Source: Polydrusus tereticollis
Lineage: Eukaryota > Arthropoda > Insecta > Coleoptera > Curculionidae
Assembly (NCBI GenBank): GCA_963920685.1
Contig: OY987326.1
Span: 84,860,103 to 84,924,102 of the forward strand
Length of the DNA: 64,000 bases
Direction: 5' to 3'
Of this stretch, positions 48,701 to 58,169 are shown in pieces. How positions within the stretch are numbered: the first letter of the stretch is position 1; each line of letters begins with the position of its first letter. The notes under the pieces were generated by a model that saw only the letters and a list, made by a program, of their open reading frames with translations, was not told the origin of the DNA and did no database searches. The position numbers and the translations under genes are program-made.

Positions 48701-49536
48701 GTAGTAAGAGGATCGTTATCTAAATGAAAAATATCCGAATACTTAGCGCAAATTTTTTGTATTGAAAAGTTTTCTTCCTTATTTAAATGCTTAGTATTAA
48801 TTAATTTCAACAATTTGTCAACTCGCCCTACTGAATTATTCTCCGTTTCTAAAAAACAACATGTTTCGTAATCGCTAAAATTTACAAGCTTTGGATAAAA
48901 ATTTGTCAATGAAATTTCCATGTCACGGGTATTTAAAATTTTTATTGGAATCATATTGCTTTGTGGTCGTACTAAAGTACTGGCTATATATATACCGTCT
49001 CCGATTTCTTCTGGTAATACAATACAGTCCTCATTTTTATTCACTTTGCAAAATTTAATTACCTCGCATCTAGCTGGTATTTTAAAATAAGATTTTTCTT
49101 TTGAAAACATTGGTACCGAGATATTTTTATTTTTTAGAAAAAATGAAAAATTAAAATTTTCGTAATTTATAGTGGCATTATATTTTTGGAAAAAATCAGA
49201 ACCTAAGACTCCGTTTATTTTATTCTCAAAACTGTCTATTAGGTGAAAATTATGATTTAAATTAATTACATTGTTATTGTTATTGTTATTAATATTAAAT
49301 TTCAAGTTCGCAACGCCATGAGACAGTGTGGAGCCGGTAACTCCATTAATTTTTATTTTAGTTGCTGTGTTTACATATTCGTGTTTATCAACACAGGTTT
49401 TAAATATTACACTAATTGAAGCACCTGTATCTATTAATAAATTTAATTTGGTACCTTTGTACTTGACTTGAATAAAATTGAGACCATTTAAATTAAAAAT
49501 AAAAAATTCATTATTAGACTCGAAAAAACTGATTTT
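45776..49536 (-). pseudogene. pol: protease, reverse transcriptase, RNase H, integrase; broken at three sites
   Basis: pol is open in the +1 frame relative to gag from 49,536. The protease has LLIDTGAS (DTG at 49,423-49,431) and a GVLGSDF block. A TAG at 48,544-48,546 stops it at the start of RT, in a place where relatives have Trp. The RT carries YLDD (48,169-48,180); RNase H has KTDASGGAIGA and CKPLISLFG. A second TAG (47,011-47,013) precedes the integrase, whose HHCC zinc site (GGHAGINRMY, CDDCQRY) and first Asp (CLDLVGPL) are intact. A dinucleotide gain (or single-base loss) near 46,384-46,391, right after the second Asp, shifts the frame. The remainder (45,776-46,339) holds the catalytic Glu (GALENSH) and a GPF module. 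Replication by this copy alone is not possible. Confidence 0.93.
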
Positions 49537-50743
49537 CTAATGTTTCGCTTGATTGATTAGACTCGCTAGTACTTTCGTCCCTAATGCAATATGACCTATT
49601 ATTATTATTATTACCACGAAAACCTCTTCCGCGATTTGGGAAACCCCTAAAATTCGGTGACCTATTTTGAAACCTGTAATTGTTGTTATTACTGTTATAC
49701 CTGTTATTCCCTGCGGGACCTGAAAAATTCCGACCACGAGACCTATTATTTGAAAAAGAACTGAAATTTGCTCGATTATTTCGACCTCTGAAGACCCTAT
49801 TACTCGCGTGCCTATTTTGGATATGAAAAACCCGATGAGAGCCTGTGTCACTTTTTCCAAACTCCTCATCCTTTGCTGCCCTTATCGCATCACTTAATCG
49901 GTCGTAATTACGTGCTTTAACAAAAGTGCGCATGTCGTTACTCTGCAACCCATTGGCAAATACGTTTATAGCAAGCTTCTCGTTTACGGAAGTTAACACC
50001 CGTACAGCTTCGTCATTCCCGTCGGACTGTGCGACAGTAAGGTCCAGGAGTAGATCTTCAATAGTTCTACCGAACTCCTCGATTGATTTACCCCCTTGCT
50101 TAGCACCGTTCAATCTGGCGGACAATGCTCCCGCTGACTTTTTGGTGAGAAAAAGAGCTTTAATATCAGTAATAAGGGCTTCATTCGTTGCGTATGCGCT
50201 CTGCAACCTTATTTTTGCATTACCCGATAATCTTGCCTTAAGGACATAATTCGTTAAACTCTTTTTCCCTGCCTCGTCAAGCAATGCGTCATATAACTCG
50301 ATGCCGTCAATTAACTCTTTTGTCGTTTTCTCAGTGCCGTCCATGCGCGGCAACAGAGACGCGGCCGTTTTCAAATCAAATTTTTCACTCATGTTTCTAG
50401 CTTCAACAAAACAATCAGAATCGGGATTTTTTGCTACAGATTCTGTTTCTTTCGTATCGGCGGTTTTTAGCCTATCCTGTAAAACTTCATTAATAGCTTC
50501 AAAATATTTATCTAACTGTGTGGCATAATCTTTGACTTGGGCTATTAATACGGTTTTAGTGGGGACGGGGACCCTATTAAATTCATTTTTTAAATTGCTA
50601 AACTCACTTACAAGTGTCTCTAGTTTTCCTAAGTTGCTTACGGTGACAGTCCTAGAGCTGCGCCTTTCGATGGAGTCCTTTTTCAGATTCCTATACAGTA
50701 CCCTTGCCTCTTCTAACAAGTACTGGAACTCCTTGATGCCCAT
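49514..50743 (-). CDS. gag: gag of the LTR retrotransposon, intact
   Basis: 409 codons from MGIKEFQYLL to NQFFRV. The N-terminal half is helical; the middle has the retrotransposon capsid-like region with LPRMDGTEKT, LDEAGKKSLTNYVLKARLSG and AFLTKK-type text. The C-terminal 110 residues are Arg/Asn/Gly/Ser-rich (RGRNN, NNRSRGRNFSG, GRGFRGNNN) and lack a CCHC knuckle, so RNA binding is probably through RG-type sequence, as in the mdg1/412 group. It forms the particle shell that packages the RNA. The stop (TAA, 49,514-49,516) lies inside the start of pol; see the TTT-TTT-CGA frameshift candidate. Confidence 0.92.
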   Translation of the reverse strand: MGIKEFQYLLEEARVLYRNLKKDSIERRSSRTVTVSNLGKLETLVSEFSNLKNEFNRVPVPTKTVLIAQVKDYATQLDKYFEAINEVLQDRLKTADTKETESVAKNPDSDCFVEARNMSEKFDLKTAASLLPRMDGTEKTTKELIDGIELYDALLDEAGKKSLTNYVLKARLSGNAKIRLQSAYATNEALITDIKALFLTKKSAGALSARLNGAKQGGKSIEEFGRTIEDLLLDLTVAQSDGNDEAVRVLTSVNEKLAINVFANGLQSNDMRTFVKARNYDRLSDAIRAAKDEEFGKSDTGSHRVFHIQNRHASNRVFRGRNNRANFSSFSNNRSRGRNFSGPAGNNRYNSNNNNYRFQNRSPNFRGFPNRGRGFRGNNNNNRSYCIRDESTSESNQSSETLENQFFRV

Positions 50744-50923
50744 GAACTAATCCCACGTTGCGTACGAGCGGCTTTTGCCTCACCTTCCATTAAGGCCTCA
50801 CAAGTACGTTCTGCTTGGCTGTTGCTCGACTTGGGACTGCTACTACGCATATGCAAATGCGGTCAAAATGAAATGGAGTGACTTTTCTTCTTCTTTAGGC
50901 TTATCTACGGGGTTTATAAGAAC

Positions 50924-51184
50924 TTAGATTGCTTCAGGATCCCTAGGTGCTGTCCTCAGGTACATACTCCTTGATAAATCCTTCTTCAGTGTTCTGCGGT
51001 ACATCTGTTTGAGCTTCAACACCAACAACAGGACGACTGCTCCAGTTAGGATATACAACAGTATGCGAATGTCCAAGGGTGCCTGGATCGCCTCTTGTTC
51101 CACAATGAAATTCGAATTAACGACACCAGAGTCTGTTATTTCTGCGTGTTTTGAATTTGTTGTCCCCATCTGCACTTGTTTCAC
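50924..51184 (-). CDS. Small single-pass membrane protein ORF ahead of gag
   Basis: 86 codons between the primer site and gag. The N-terminal 37 residues are polar and slightly acidic (TNSKHAEITDSGVV, EQEAIQAP), then comes one hydrophobic helix at about 40-60 (ILLYILTGAVVLLLVLKL) followed at once by a basic KQMYRRTLKKDLSR tail. By the positive-inside rule the tail would be cytosolic. No signal peptide and no similarity I can name. 412-like elements are known to have small ORFs before gag, but I do not know a defined function. The frame is intact in this copy and lies on the genomic RNA strand. Confidence 0.65.
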   Translation of the reverse strand: MKQVQMGTTNSKHAEITDSGVVNSNFIVEQEAIQAPLDIRILLYILTGAVVLLLVLKLKQMYRRTLKKDLSRSMYLRTAPRDPEAI

Positions 51185-51256
51185 TTCACTTGTTTCACTT
51201 GTTTGCTTTCACTTAGGTAGTCACTTTATATTTACCAAGGGCTTAACTTAAGCCCG

Positions 51257-51271
51257 CTGGCAGGATCGCCA
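51257..51271 (-). promoter_or_regulatory. Primer-binding site, tRNA-Arg type
   Basis: Directly after the 5' LTR end the minus strand reads TGGCGATCCTGCCAG, complementary to a tRNA 3' end CTGGCAGGATCG-CCA, as in insect tRNA-Arg. A tRNA-Arg primer is characteristic of the mdg1/412 lineage. Confidence 0.8.
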
Positions 51272-51673
51272 TGTAAGATGATTACCTGGTTCGAAATTAG
51301 CACACAGGTTTTGGATAACGAAAATGACGTATATTCATTACGGTATTAGTACAATAGTAGCAAAATGTTAAAATTATCAAATCATCATCTCTTAACTTAT
51401 ATTCTTTTAAATCTAGTTCATCAAAATATATATATGTTTGGGTAACCTTAAACTATGGTACGGTTTGTTATATGTTATATGTTTATGTTTATCAATTACA
51501 AGCAAAGCTGGCACCTTACGTTCATGGTTGTAACCTTGTCAATCTAAACCAATGTTTAATAATATAAACTAATTTAATAAAATAGGTAAAATACTGTAAA
51601 ATACTAACTGTCTTAATTTTACCTTATACTATACCTTACTTACACTACACCTTATACTACACCTTATACTACA
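51272..51673 (-). repeat. 5' LTR
   Basis: 402 bp; identical to the 3' LTR apart from one substitution and an additional 12-bp CCTTATACTACA unit at the outer end. It should contain the element's promoter. Confidence 0.95.
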
Positions 51674-52579
51674 ATTAAATTTACAACAATTATTTACATT
51701 TTTTTTTAAACTCAAATCAGTGCTTTAAGATAGCTCTGGCCTCGAGTCTTAAGTAACTTAAACCTAACAGTGCTTTGTTGACTAGTTAGAATAGTTAATA
51801 CCTATATATATTTATATAAATTTGTTCAATGAATATTCAGGTGGTCTTTACATTTTCTCACAAAAACTGGGTAAGGATTGGCAAATCTAATGTCGTGGCT
51901 TAGACTATTAAAACATCTGGATGCAAGTTGAACAGGACTATTTAGAAATATGTTAGTTCTGTTCTGTGATAGATACAGATTTGAATGTCATCTTGTTCTA
52001 TGATTATGAATGTCGCTAACAGTTTGAAAATTGGTATTTGATTTTAATAGTTTATTAAGTATTTTATAAACGAGTTTGCATTGTTCAAGTTCCAATAAAC
52101 TCTCTAGTTTAGGTACATTCAATTCCTGATATAAAGTATTTGTAGGTGTAAGGTACTCATAATTAAATAAAATTTTTAAAAATTTATTTTGCACGATTTG
52201 CATTTCGTTAAAATTAGTCTTTCCACAAATAATGAGAGCGATGCTCCAAATTTGTTACCAAGCATTTGTTTCAATCTTCCTTCACGTACATTTCGCAGCA
52301 CATACCTATTTTCCACCTGTTTTTGCAGAACGAACACTCCCCTATTAATAGAATTACTTCTATTTACAACACTGTTAATCAGGATATTGACTTATTTAAT
52401 GTATCTTTATTGAGTTAAAAGAAAATAATAAAAAATCATATCACTGTCTTAAGTATTACCCAGGTAACTATATTATGTAATAATTTATCTGTATACCTCA
52501 TTGTAACTCATGAGTGCCACACTTGGGCCTTTGGCCTGTATGCATCCTATTTGTGATTAAATAAATAAATAAAAAAAAT

Positions 52580-53699
52580 AATGATTTGTCTTGTTTTAAT
52601 ACCTACTATTAATATAATTAAATGAAACGGAAACGCCTCTGGATTATCTGGGACATTTATTTGAATACTCTTTCCTTCATTATTAAATGAAGTAAAACTT
52701 ATAAACCCTCTTTCAAATACGGAAATACGTCGTCTCATTTAAGATTTAAAAAAATATGAACTCTTATACAAATTTGTAAGTTATTTTTTCGAAACCTGCT
52801 TAGTATGCTCTTTGGGGGAGCATTTCGGTTAGGAGGGGTTATTTGTATGCCAAAAAGTTAGAGAGAGATCCAGAAAATTGAAATAATTTATATAAACGAG
52901 ACTCCCTTATCTTGGCTACAAAGGAAAGAAGATAAAAGAAATATTTGTATTCCTTGGAGTTTTACTTAATTATACACTGCGTAAGCCATGGCTATTATAG
53001 AAAATTGGGGACCGTAATAATTATGCAACAACACTGTGTAAAAGCTTCCAATTTTGTGATTGGTTTGCCTCGAGCGAGCCTATATTATTATTAAATGGGT
53101 ATATTTGCCACTCAACTCAGTAGCGGGCTACGTTGTCGATAATCAGCATTTCACTCAAAGTTTGTCATCAAAATTAAAGCTTTAGGTTAAAGACTACGTC
53201 AAAGCGGTTGTACCATTCATGCTATTTAATTGAGAAGTTTCTAATTGATACTAATAAAAAGTAATAAAGTTTTACGTATTATTTTTACGTGCATATGAAT
53301 GACTTTTTATACAATAAACATATTTATGTGTTTATACCTTTTAAATAGTGTGTTTTCATTAAAATTTGTACATGCAAATTAAATTATTCTTTTTTATTGT
53401 ACTTATTTTCGATATTTATTATAATTTATAACGTAAAAATTCACATTACAAGGGAAAATTACATATTAAGATATGAGAATGCATTAATAATATCGGTTTT
53501 GCCAATTGGATCGTATATAGGATCACGTGTTCAATTAATCTGCCTTTATCCTTCACGTTTCGACATGCTGGATTATTCGCATGGCAGCGTGGTTAGGCGG
53601 ACTCTGGAGTAGTGTGGAGTGCTAATTCCTTTGTTATTTGTTTATATTATTTTCATGAAATATTGGCAAGAAAATTATAGGGTAGTATTTTACTACATT
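52580..53699. other. Unassigned AT-rich DNA
   Basis: No recognisable domain. A slightly GC-richer patch at 53,550-53,630 precedes the mariner relic. Confidence 0.4.
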
Positions 53700-54947
53700 T
53701 TTGAGAGTTACCCCAATCCTTTCTGGAAAAATTGTTCGGGAGTTGGTGGCCAAATTTCGCTAAACAGGTTCCGTTCATAACAAAAAGAGGCAGCTAGAAA
53801 ATCTAGTACTAAATGAACCTACGGAGATAGCAGTATCGGGACAAGTTGCAATGGATAGTACGATAAGTACAAGACAATTGGCCTTATAAGATTCGGTTAG
53901 TGCAAGAACTAAATGAAGACGACTTTGATCAATTTTGCGAAATTATGACTGAACGAGCGATTAATAATGGTAATATCCTATTTAATGTGTGTTTTTCGGA
54001 CGAGTATACCTTCATCTTAAATGGTTTAGTGAATCGCCACAATTGTCGTTACTGAGCCGATACCAATCCAAGGATTTTCCACGAGACACACACACAACAC
54101 CCCCAGAAGTTGAATGTATGGGCTGGTATTTTTGGAAACTCCATTGTAGGCCCTTTTTTCCTTCCTGGAAATTTAACAGGCGATATGTAGCTGGATTTAC
54201 TAGAAAATGCCATCGACCCAGCTCTAACAAATATCATAGAAAATACACAATGAACAGGAACTGATGTTCCAACAAGACGGAGATCCGCGTTACTCGCTAC
54301 ATGTGCGCAATTATTTAAATGACACGTTTCCAGGACGCTAGATAGGCCGAAGGGGTGCAATTGAGTGGCCCTCTCGGCCACCCGACTTAAGCCCTTTAGA
54401 TTTTTTTTGTGGGGCGTATAAAAAGCAAAGTTTACAGCACTCCACCTAACACCTAAGATCTGCGAGGCCGAATCATTGACGTATGTCGCCAAGTGACACC
54501 ACAAGTGCTTCAGAATGTACGGCAACGGTTTGAAGGTAACCTGTATCACTGTATGCACGTTGGCGGACAACAGTTTAAGCATTTACTTGACTAATACGTT
54601 AAGTTTTTAAGTAAAATTAAATGGATTTTTGCATTTTGCGTGAAACGTATTGTTAGGTTCATATTTTCTAAACGAGTCAATCGATTTTCAAAAAGTAAGC
54701 AACGATGCATAGGGAATAAAGAGCTCTTTTAAATGAGGTGTTACTTGACCCCCATTCTCATTTGAAAAAAATTGGGGGATGACACCCCCATTTAGGGGGT
54801 TGAAGGTTTTGCTATGATTTTTACGTCAAAAGTTGTCCCCCTGACAAACAAACTTGACGTGGTTTTGGCTATTGTCGAAAAGTCCTTTCTCAGCCTGTAA
54901 TGCTTTGCTGTACGTTTTAGATGGGCCACCCTGTATGTATACATAGA
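53700..54947 (+). pseudogene. DD41D mariner-like element, relic 3
   Basis: The plus strand holds ILSGKIVRELVAKFR (helix-turn-helix), STRQLAL, VQELNEDDFDQFCE, the first Asp in FSDEYTF (about 54,000), LNVWAGIFGNSIVGPFFLP in another frame, the second Asp in MFQQDGDPRY (about 54,265) and the third in PPDLSPLDFF (54,380), in DD41D spacing. At least six shifts or stops are present. The right terminus (minus strand CAGGGTGGCCCATC) ends near 54,943. No left terminus was found, so the copy is 5'-truncated. Confidence 0.85.
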
Positions 54948-54949
54948 TT

Positions 54950-55748
54950 ATGTAAGCTATTATTCCATTAGTATACAGTGAATGAGGCTACAAAACCCTG
55001 CCGGCCCTGGAAAGCCATCGCTGGGTACAACAATATAATTCTCAACCTGCTGTCAAATAAACCACGCCACTAAATTTTCACCATGCAGTCACGGATTCCT
55101 AAGCCCACCTGTACATTTTCTTCAATGGATGACAGTAGCAACCCTCTATTTTAAAGCGAACTAACCGGAGTTTCACAATGTGTTCGTTAGATAACTACTG
55201 CCATCCCTCACAAAACGGTGACTCTACAAGTTCATTTTGACGTAAACAAATCATCAATGCGTCCCGTGCTAAAGCAAATAGTACTAATAGGTAATAAACT
55301 TCTTTATTTCTAATTACATAATTCAACATAAAAAGAAATGACGTCACCGCAAGCAAAGCTTCCCATGCGGCGCCGGCGCGCGGCTGCAGTAATTAATTTA
55401 CACTCCAATAATTTATTTTCAATTTGAATAATTCATTGTGGTTTTTTTTTGCAAAGAATAGCAGCTAGACTGAAAAACCGTTTCGATAGAATATAATTTT
55501 TTGCGGATAACTTTTTTTTGTCAAAACCTCGCAGCAAAGAATATAATTTCAGTAAACAAGTATCAGTGCCTGTGTTTACGTTCGTTTTGTAATAATATGA
55601 AGGGCATGGTTTGCGCTACCGAGAATTATCTTTATTTAGACATCTTTAAAAGGATTCGGAAATACGGGCTAAGACTAAAGCATTTTTATACATAATACGT
55701 ATTGTGTGACATTTTTGTGATGTGACGTGGATTCACTCTGCTAGAATA
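54950..55748. other. Unassigned DNA
   Basis: Mixed composition, with a CGCGGC-rich patch at 55,370-55,390. No recognisable features. Confidence 0.4.
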
Positions 55749-55750
55749 TA

Positions 55751-56608
55751 CAGGGTCGTTGGTATATCTGGAAACGGTCGATTATTTCTTAAAGTAAAAC
55801 AGCTAACAAAAACTATTCAAGACAAAAGTTTCATGGTTTTCTAAAGTCTATTAGAATTAAAAAAAGATAAGTATACAGGATGAGTCAGAAAGCCGTACAA
55901 AAACAAAGTTACTTTTTTGTTAATGGAACACCCTATATCTTACAACATTTTTGGATTCTACATGAAATTATAATCGTTTGTTAATAAGTGCTTTATAAGC
56001 ATAAACTTAATAATAAGTTCCGAGATATCGACTTTTGAAAAATGACATTTTTGAACTTTGACAGCTTCTAGCTTTCTAAAGGTACGCCATAGAGCAAAAC
56101 GGCTTACAAGTCTCTATCTTCCTTTTTATTATCTTCCCAAAAATATCAACTTCCGGTTAAACCGGAAGTGCTTTATTTCCGGCTTTTGAGTTACATCCGG
56201 TTTACCCGAAAGTTGACACTTTTAGAAAGATAATTCAAAACTAAGATAGAGACATGTAAGCCGTTTTACTCTAAGACGTACCGTTAAAGAGCTAGAAGCT
56301 GTCAAAATTCAAAAATGCCATTTTTCAAAAGTCGATATCTCGGAAACTATTTGGTTTAAACTTATAATGAATTTATTAAAAAATAATTGTAATTTTATGG
56401 AAGATCCAAAAATATTCTAATATATAGGGTGTTCCATTAAAAAAAAGTAACTTTATTTCTCTACGGCTTTCTGACTCATCTTGTATAATTAGTTTTTTTA
56501 AATTTTAATAGACTATAAGAAACTCTAAAACTTTAGTCTAGAATATTTTTTGCTAGCTGTTGTACTTTAAGAAATAATCGACTGTTTCCATAAATACCAA
56601 CGACCCTG
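55751..56608. repeat. Giant foldback MITE, copy B
   Basis: Same termini (CAGGGTCGTTGGTAT), TA flanks and nested palindromic organisation as copy A at 8.3 kb. 858 bp. The two copies differ by many scattered substitutions, so they are not a recent duplication of each other. Confidence 0.88.
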
Positions 56609-56958
56609 TATAGTAGGAATATAATTACTTTGTTGCTATTTTTGGCTATTGGACAGTGCTGGGTGAGTTTCTTTTTTAAATTTTGATAGAGTCGCGCAGG
56701 CTTTGTCAACAAAAATGTTAAATTCTTATTATATTTTGCTTGTAAAACATTGAGTTTTTTATACACGTAGTAAGGAGCTTTTTTGTTCAAGAAAATACAA
56801 ACAAATTTCTTTATTCAATCCTTTATCCACTTTATAAGATTTTACAGAGTTTAAATATACCTATTTATTTTATTAGTCAGTAATAATTATAGTGTACAAT
56901 ATGCCTTAGTGCCTGTGTGTACACTTGCTATAATAATATCTATCAATCTAATTAACAT

Positions 56959-57026
56959 ATGTAAATAAAACGACAATGTCTTCCTCCACAAATTTGTGGA
57001 GGAAGACATTGTCGTTTTATTTACAT
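56959..57026. repeat. Perfect 68-bp palindrome between direct repeats
   Basis: 34-bp arms with no spacer and no mismatch; the centre reads CCTCCACAAATTTGTGGAGG. The palindrome begins an insert bounded by the 15-bp direct repeat TCTAATTAACATATG (56,947-56,961 and 57,067-57,081). Confidence 0.95.
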
Positions 57027-57105
57027 TACGTAAACTCCACTGCAAGTATGGACTACTTTTTCAATTTCTAATTAACATATGTTTACACGTTATAAAATTG
57101 TACAT

Positions 57106-57208
57106 TATATACCTACGTTGAGTAGGGAGTTATTATATAGTGCGGTGCGAAGCGCCGAAGGATATAATGTGCGAGTTATATAATAGCTTTTTCAACTGAG
57201 GTATATAT
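57106..57208. repeat. GC-tipped hairpin, copy 1
   Basis: Imperfect palindrome with TATATACCT at both outer ends (inverted), a GTTGA box, ATTATATA, and the tip GGTGCGAAGCGCCG. Related to 61,893-62,011. Confidence 0.75.
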
Positions 57209-58169
57209 AGATTTTTAACACTAAGATATTACTACCTATTTAATTCGTTGAGATCTTTACACAGGGTGGTCCAACGAAAATTTAACACCTCGATTTTTCT
57301 GCTTTAAAATGAAAATGTGAAAAAACGCTCGGACCCGTCGATTTCTCGTCTCCGTAACTTCAACCCCCTAACGGGGGTGAGCACAACCCCCTAATTTTGA
57401 ATAGGGATGAGGGGTGTTGCGATACCTCATTTTGAAGACCTTATCGAGTACTATCTGACAATAAAATTTCGCTTCAAAATTTTCATCTTTAACGAAATGA
57501 CAGCTAAAATAGTGGAAGACTACTTACTTTTGTGATTAGTTTATTAAATGCTGAAAATGGCCACCATTTCTTTTAAAAATCATTTGTTGAATAAAATAAA
57601 TAATATACAATAATTTAATAACAGCGTGTTTCTGTAAATGTCGTCATTCAAATGTAGCCAAATTGTAGATCCGAAGTTATATTTATATAACTTTTTAGTT
57701 CCTTAACAAACGCATTACATTTTCAAATGTTTTTAATATTGTCCGGTAACCTATCATACTCTCTATGTCTGATAAATAGGTTTATATAACCCTTTATTAC
57801 TTCTTATTTTATTTTAGAATATATTAACACTTGATCCGGTGTGTTCGCATCTATATTTCCTGAACACACAATATTAACATTTGACTTTTGAGTTTTATTG
57901 GTTATTCGGTAGATTATAGCTTACACTGCTCGCTCAAGCCTCACTATCTTACCTAACTGCCAGATGCCCAAGTCCCTATATAGATCCACAATATGTGTTA
58001 ATCGATCGTAGTTGAATACAATGTTCAAATTTTTGTTTCATTATACTTGAATTAAATTAAAATTCACAACCCCGTGTCCCCCAAATAGGAATCAATTATC
58101 TAAAGTGAGACAGACAGAAAGCAATGTACACATTAATTTTGCTCCTATATTTTTTTATATAAGGCAGTC
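57209..58169. other. Unassigned DNA with a solitary mariner-type terminus
   Basis: At 57,263 CAGGGTGGTCCAACG, followed by sequence with CCCCCTAACGGGGGT repeats, resembles the end region of the DD41D mariner relic at 54.8 kb. No partner end or transposase was found. Confidence 0.45.

Larger units (their letters stand above)
45313..51673 (-). mobile_element. 412/mdg1-like LTR retrotransposon (Ty3/gypsy group), complete but defective
   Basis: Two LTRs flank a 6.36-kb element bounded by the 4-bp duplication ATTA (45,309-45,312; 51,674-51,677). From the 5' LTR (right side) come a tRNA-Arg-like primer site, a small membrane ORF, gag, pol with protease-RT-RNase H-integrase order, a purine-rich CCGGCCGGAGG tract and the 3' LTR. 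There is no env-like ORF. The order, the tRNA-Arg primer and a gag without CCHC zinc knuckle point to the mdg1/412 lineage. pol contains three disabling lesions although the LTRs are almost identical. Confidence 0.95.
45281..52206 (-). pseudogene. Minus-strand poly(A) non-LTR retrotransposon, split by the LTR element
   Basis: On the minus strand from about 52,206 the protein tail reads IVQNKFLKILFNYEYLTPTN, LYQELNVPKLESLLELEQCK, LVYKILNKLLKSN and DIHNHRTR, then frame-broken text to about 51,835, the C-terminus of a jockey-like RT. After the 3' UTR is interrupted at ATTA by the LTR element, it resumes at 45,308 with AATAAATAAAG and ends in a 14-base poly(A) (45,281-45,294). Possible target duplication GTTATAAATT/GTTAAAATT. 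5'-truncated. Confidence 0.8.
41747..52579 (+). pseudogene. Non-LTR retrotransposon split into three parts by two insertions
   Basis: Part 1 (41,747-41,930) gives ILFYADDIKIFSS, the RT active site. Part 2 (44,942-45,280) continues with DKKMIFGKNIDYITAKCNTM, GFIIRSCK, a frame-broken LEYAS region, KINGIFDFHANLINLRETSQ and SLFKV. Part 3 (52,207-52,579) ends with NLLPSICFNLPSRTFRSTYL, FCRTN and a (TAAA)n-A tail. Order and spacing fit one jockey-type RT C-terminus, interrupted by a mariner element at a TA and by a minus-strand non-LTR element. Several stops show that it was already degenerate or has decayed since. Confidence 0.8.

Noticed and set aside
49537..49869. 110-codon minus-strand frame overlapping the gag 3' end
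   Set aside because: Antiphase shadow of the Asn/Arg/Gly-rich gag tail; Ile/Val-rich nonsense composition. It also shows that a -1 shift at the gag end does not reach pol.
54049..54582. 177-codon minus-strand frame
   Set aside because: Antisense shadow of the mariner relic, which has the catalytic motifs on the plus strand.
57263..57480. CAGGGTGGTCCAACG as a complete mariner-type element
   Set aside because: Only one terminus is present; no partner terminus or transposase within reach.
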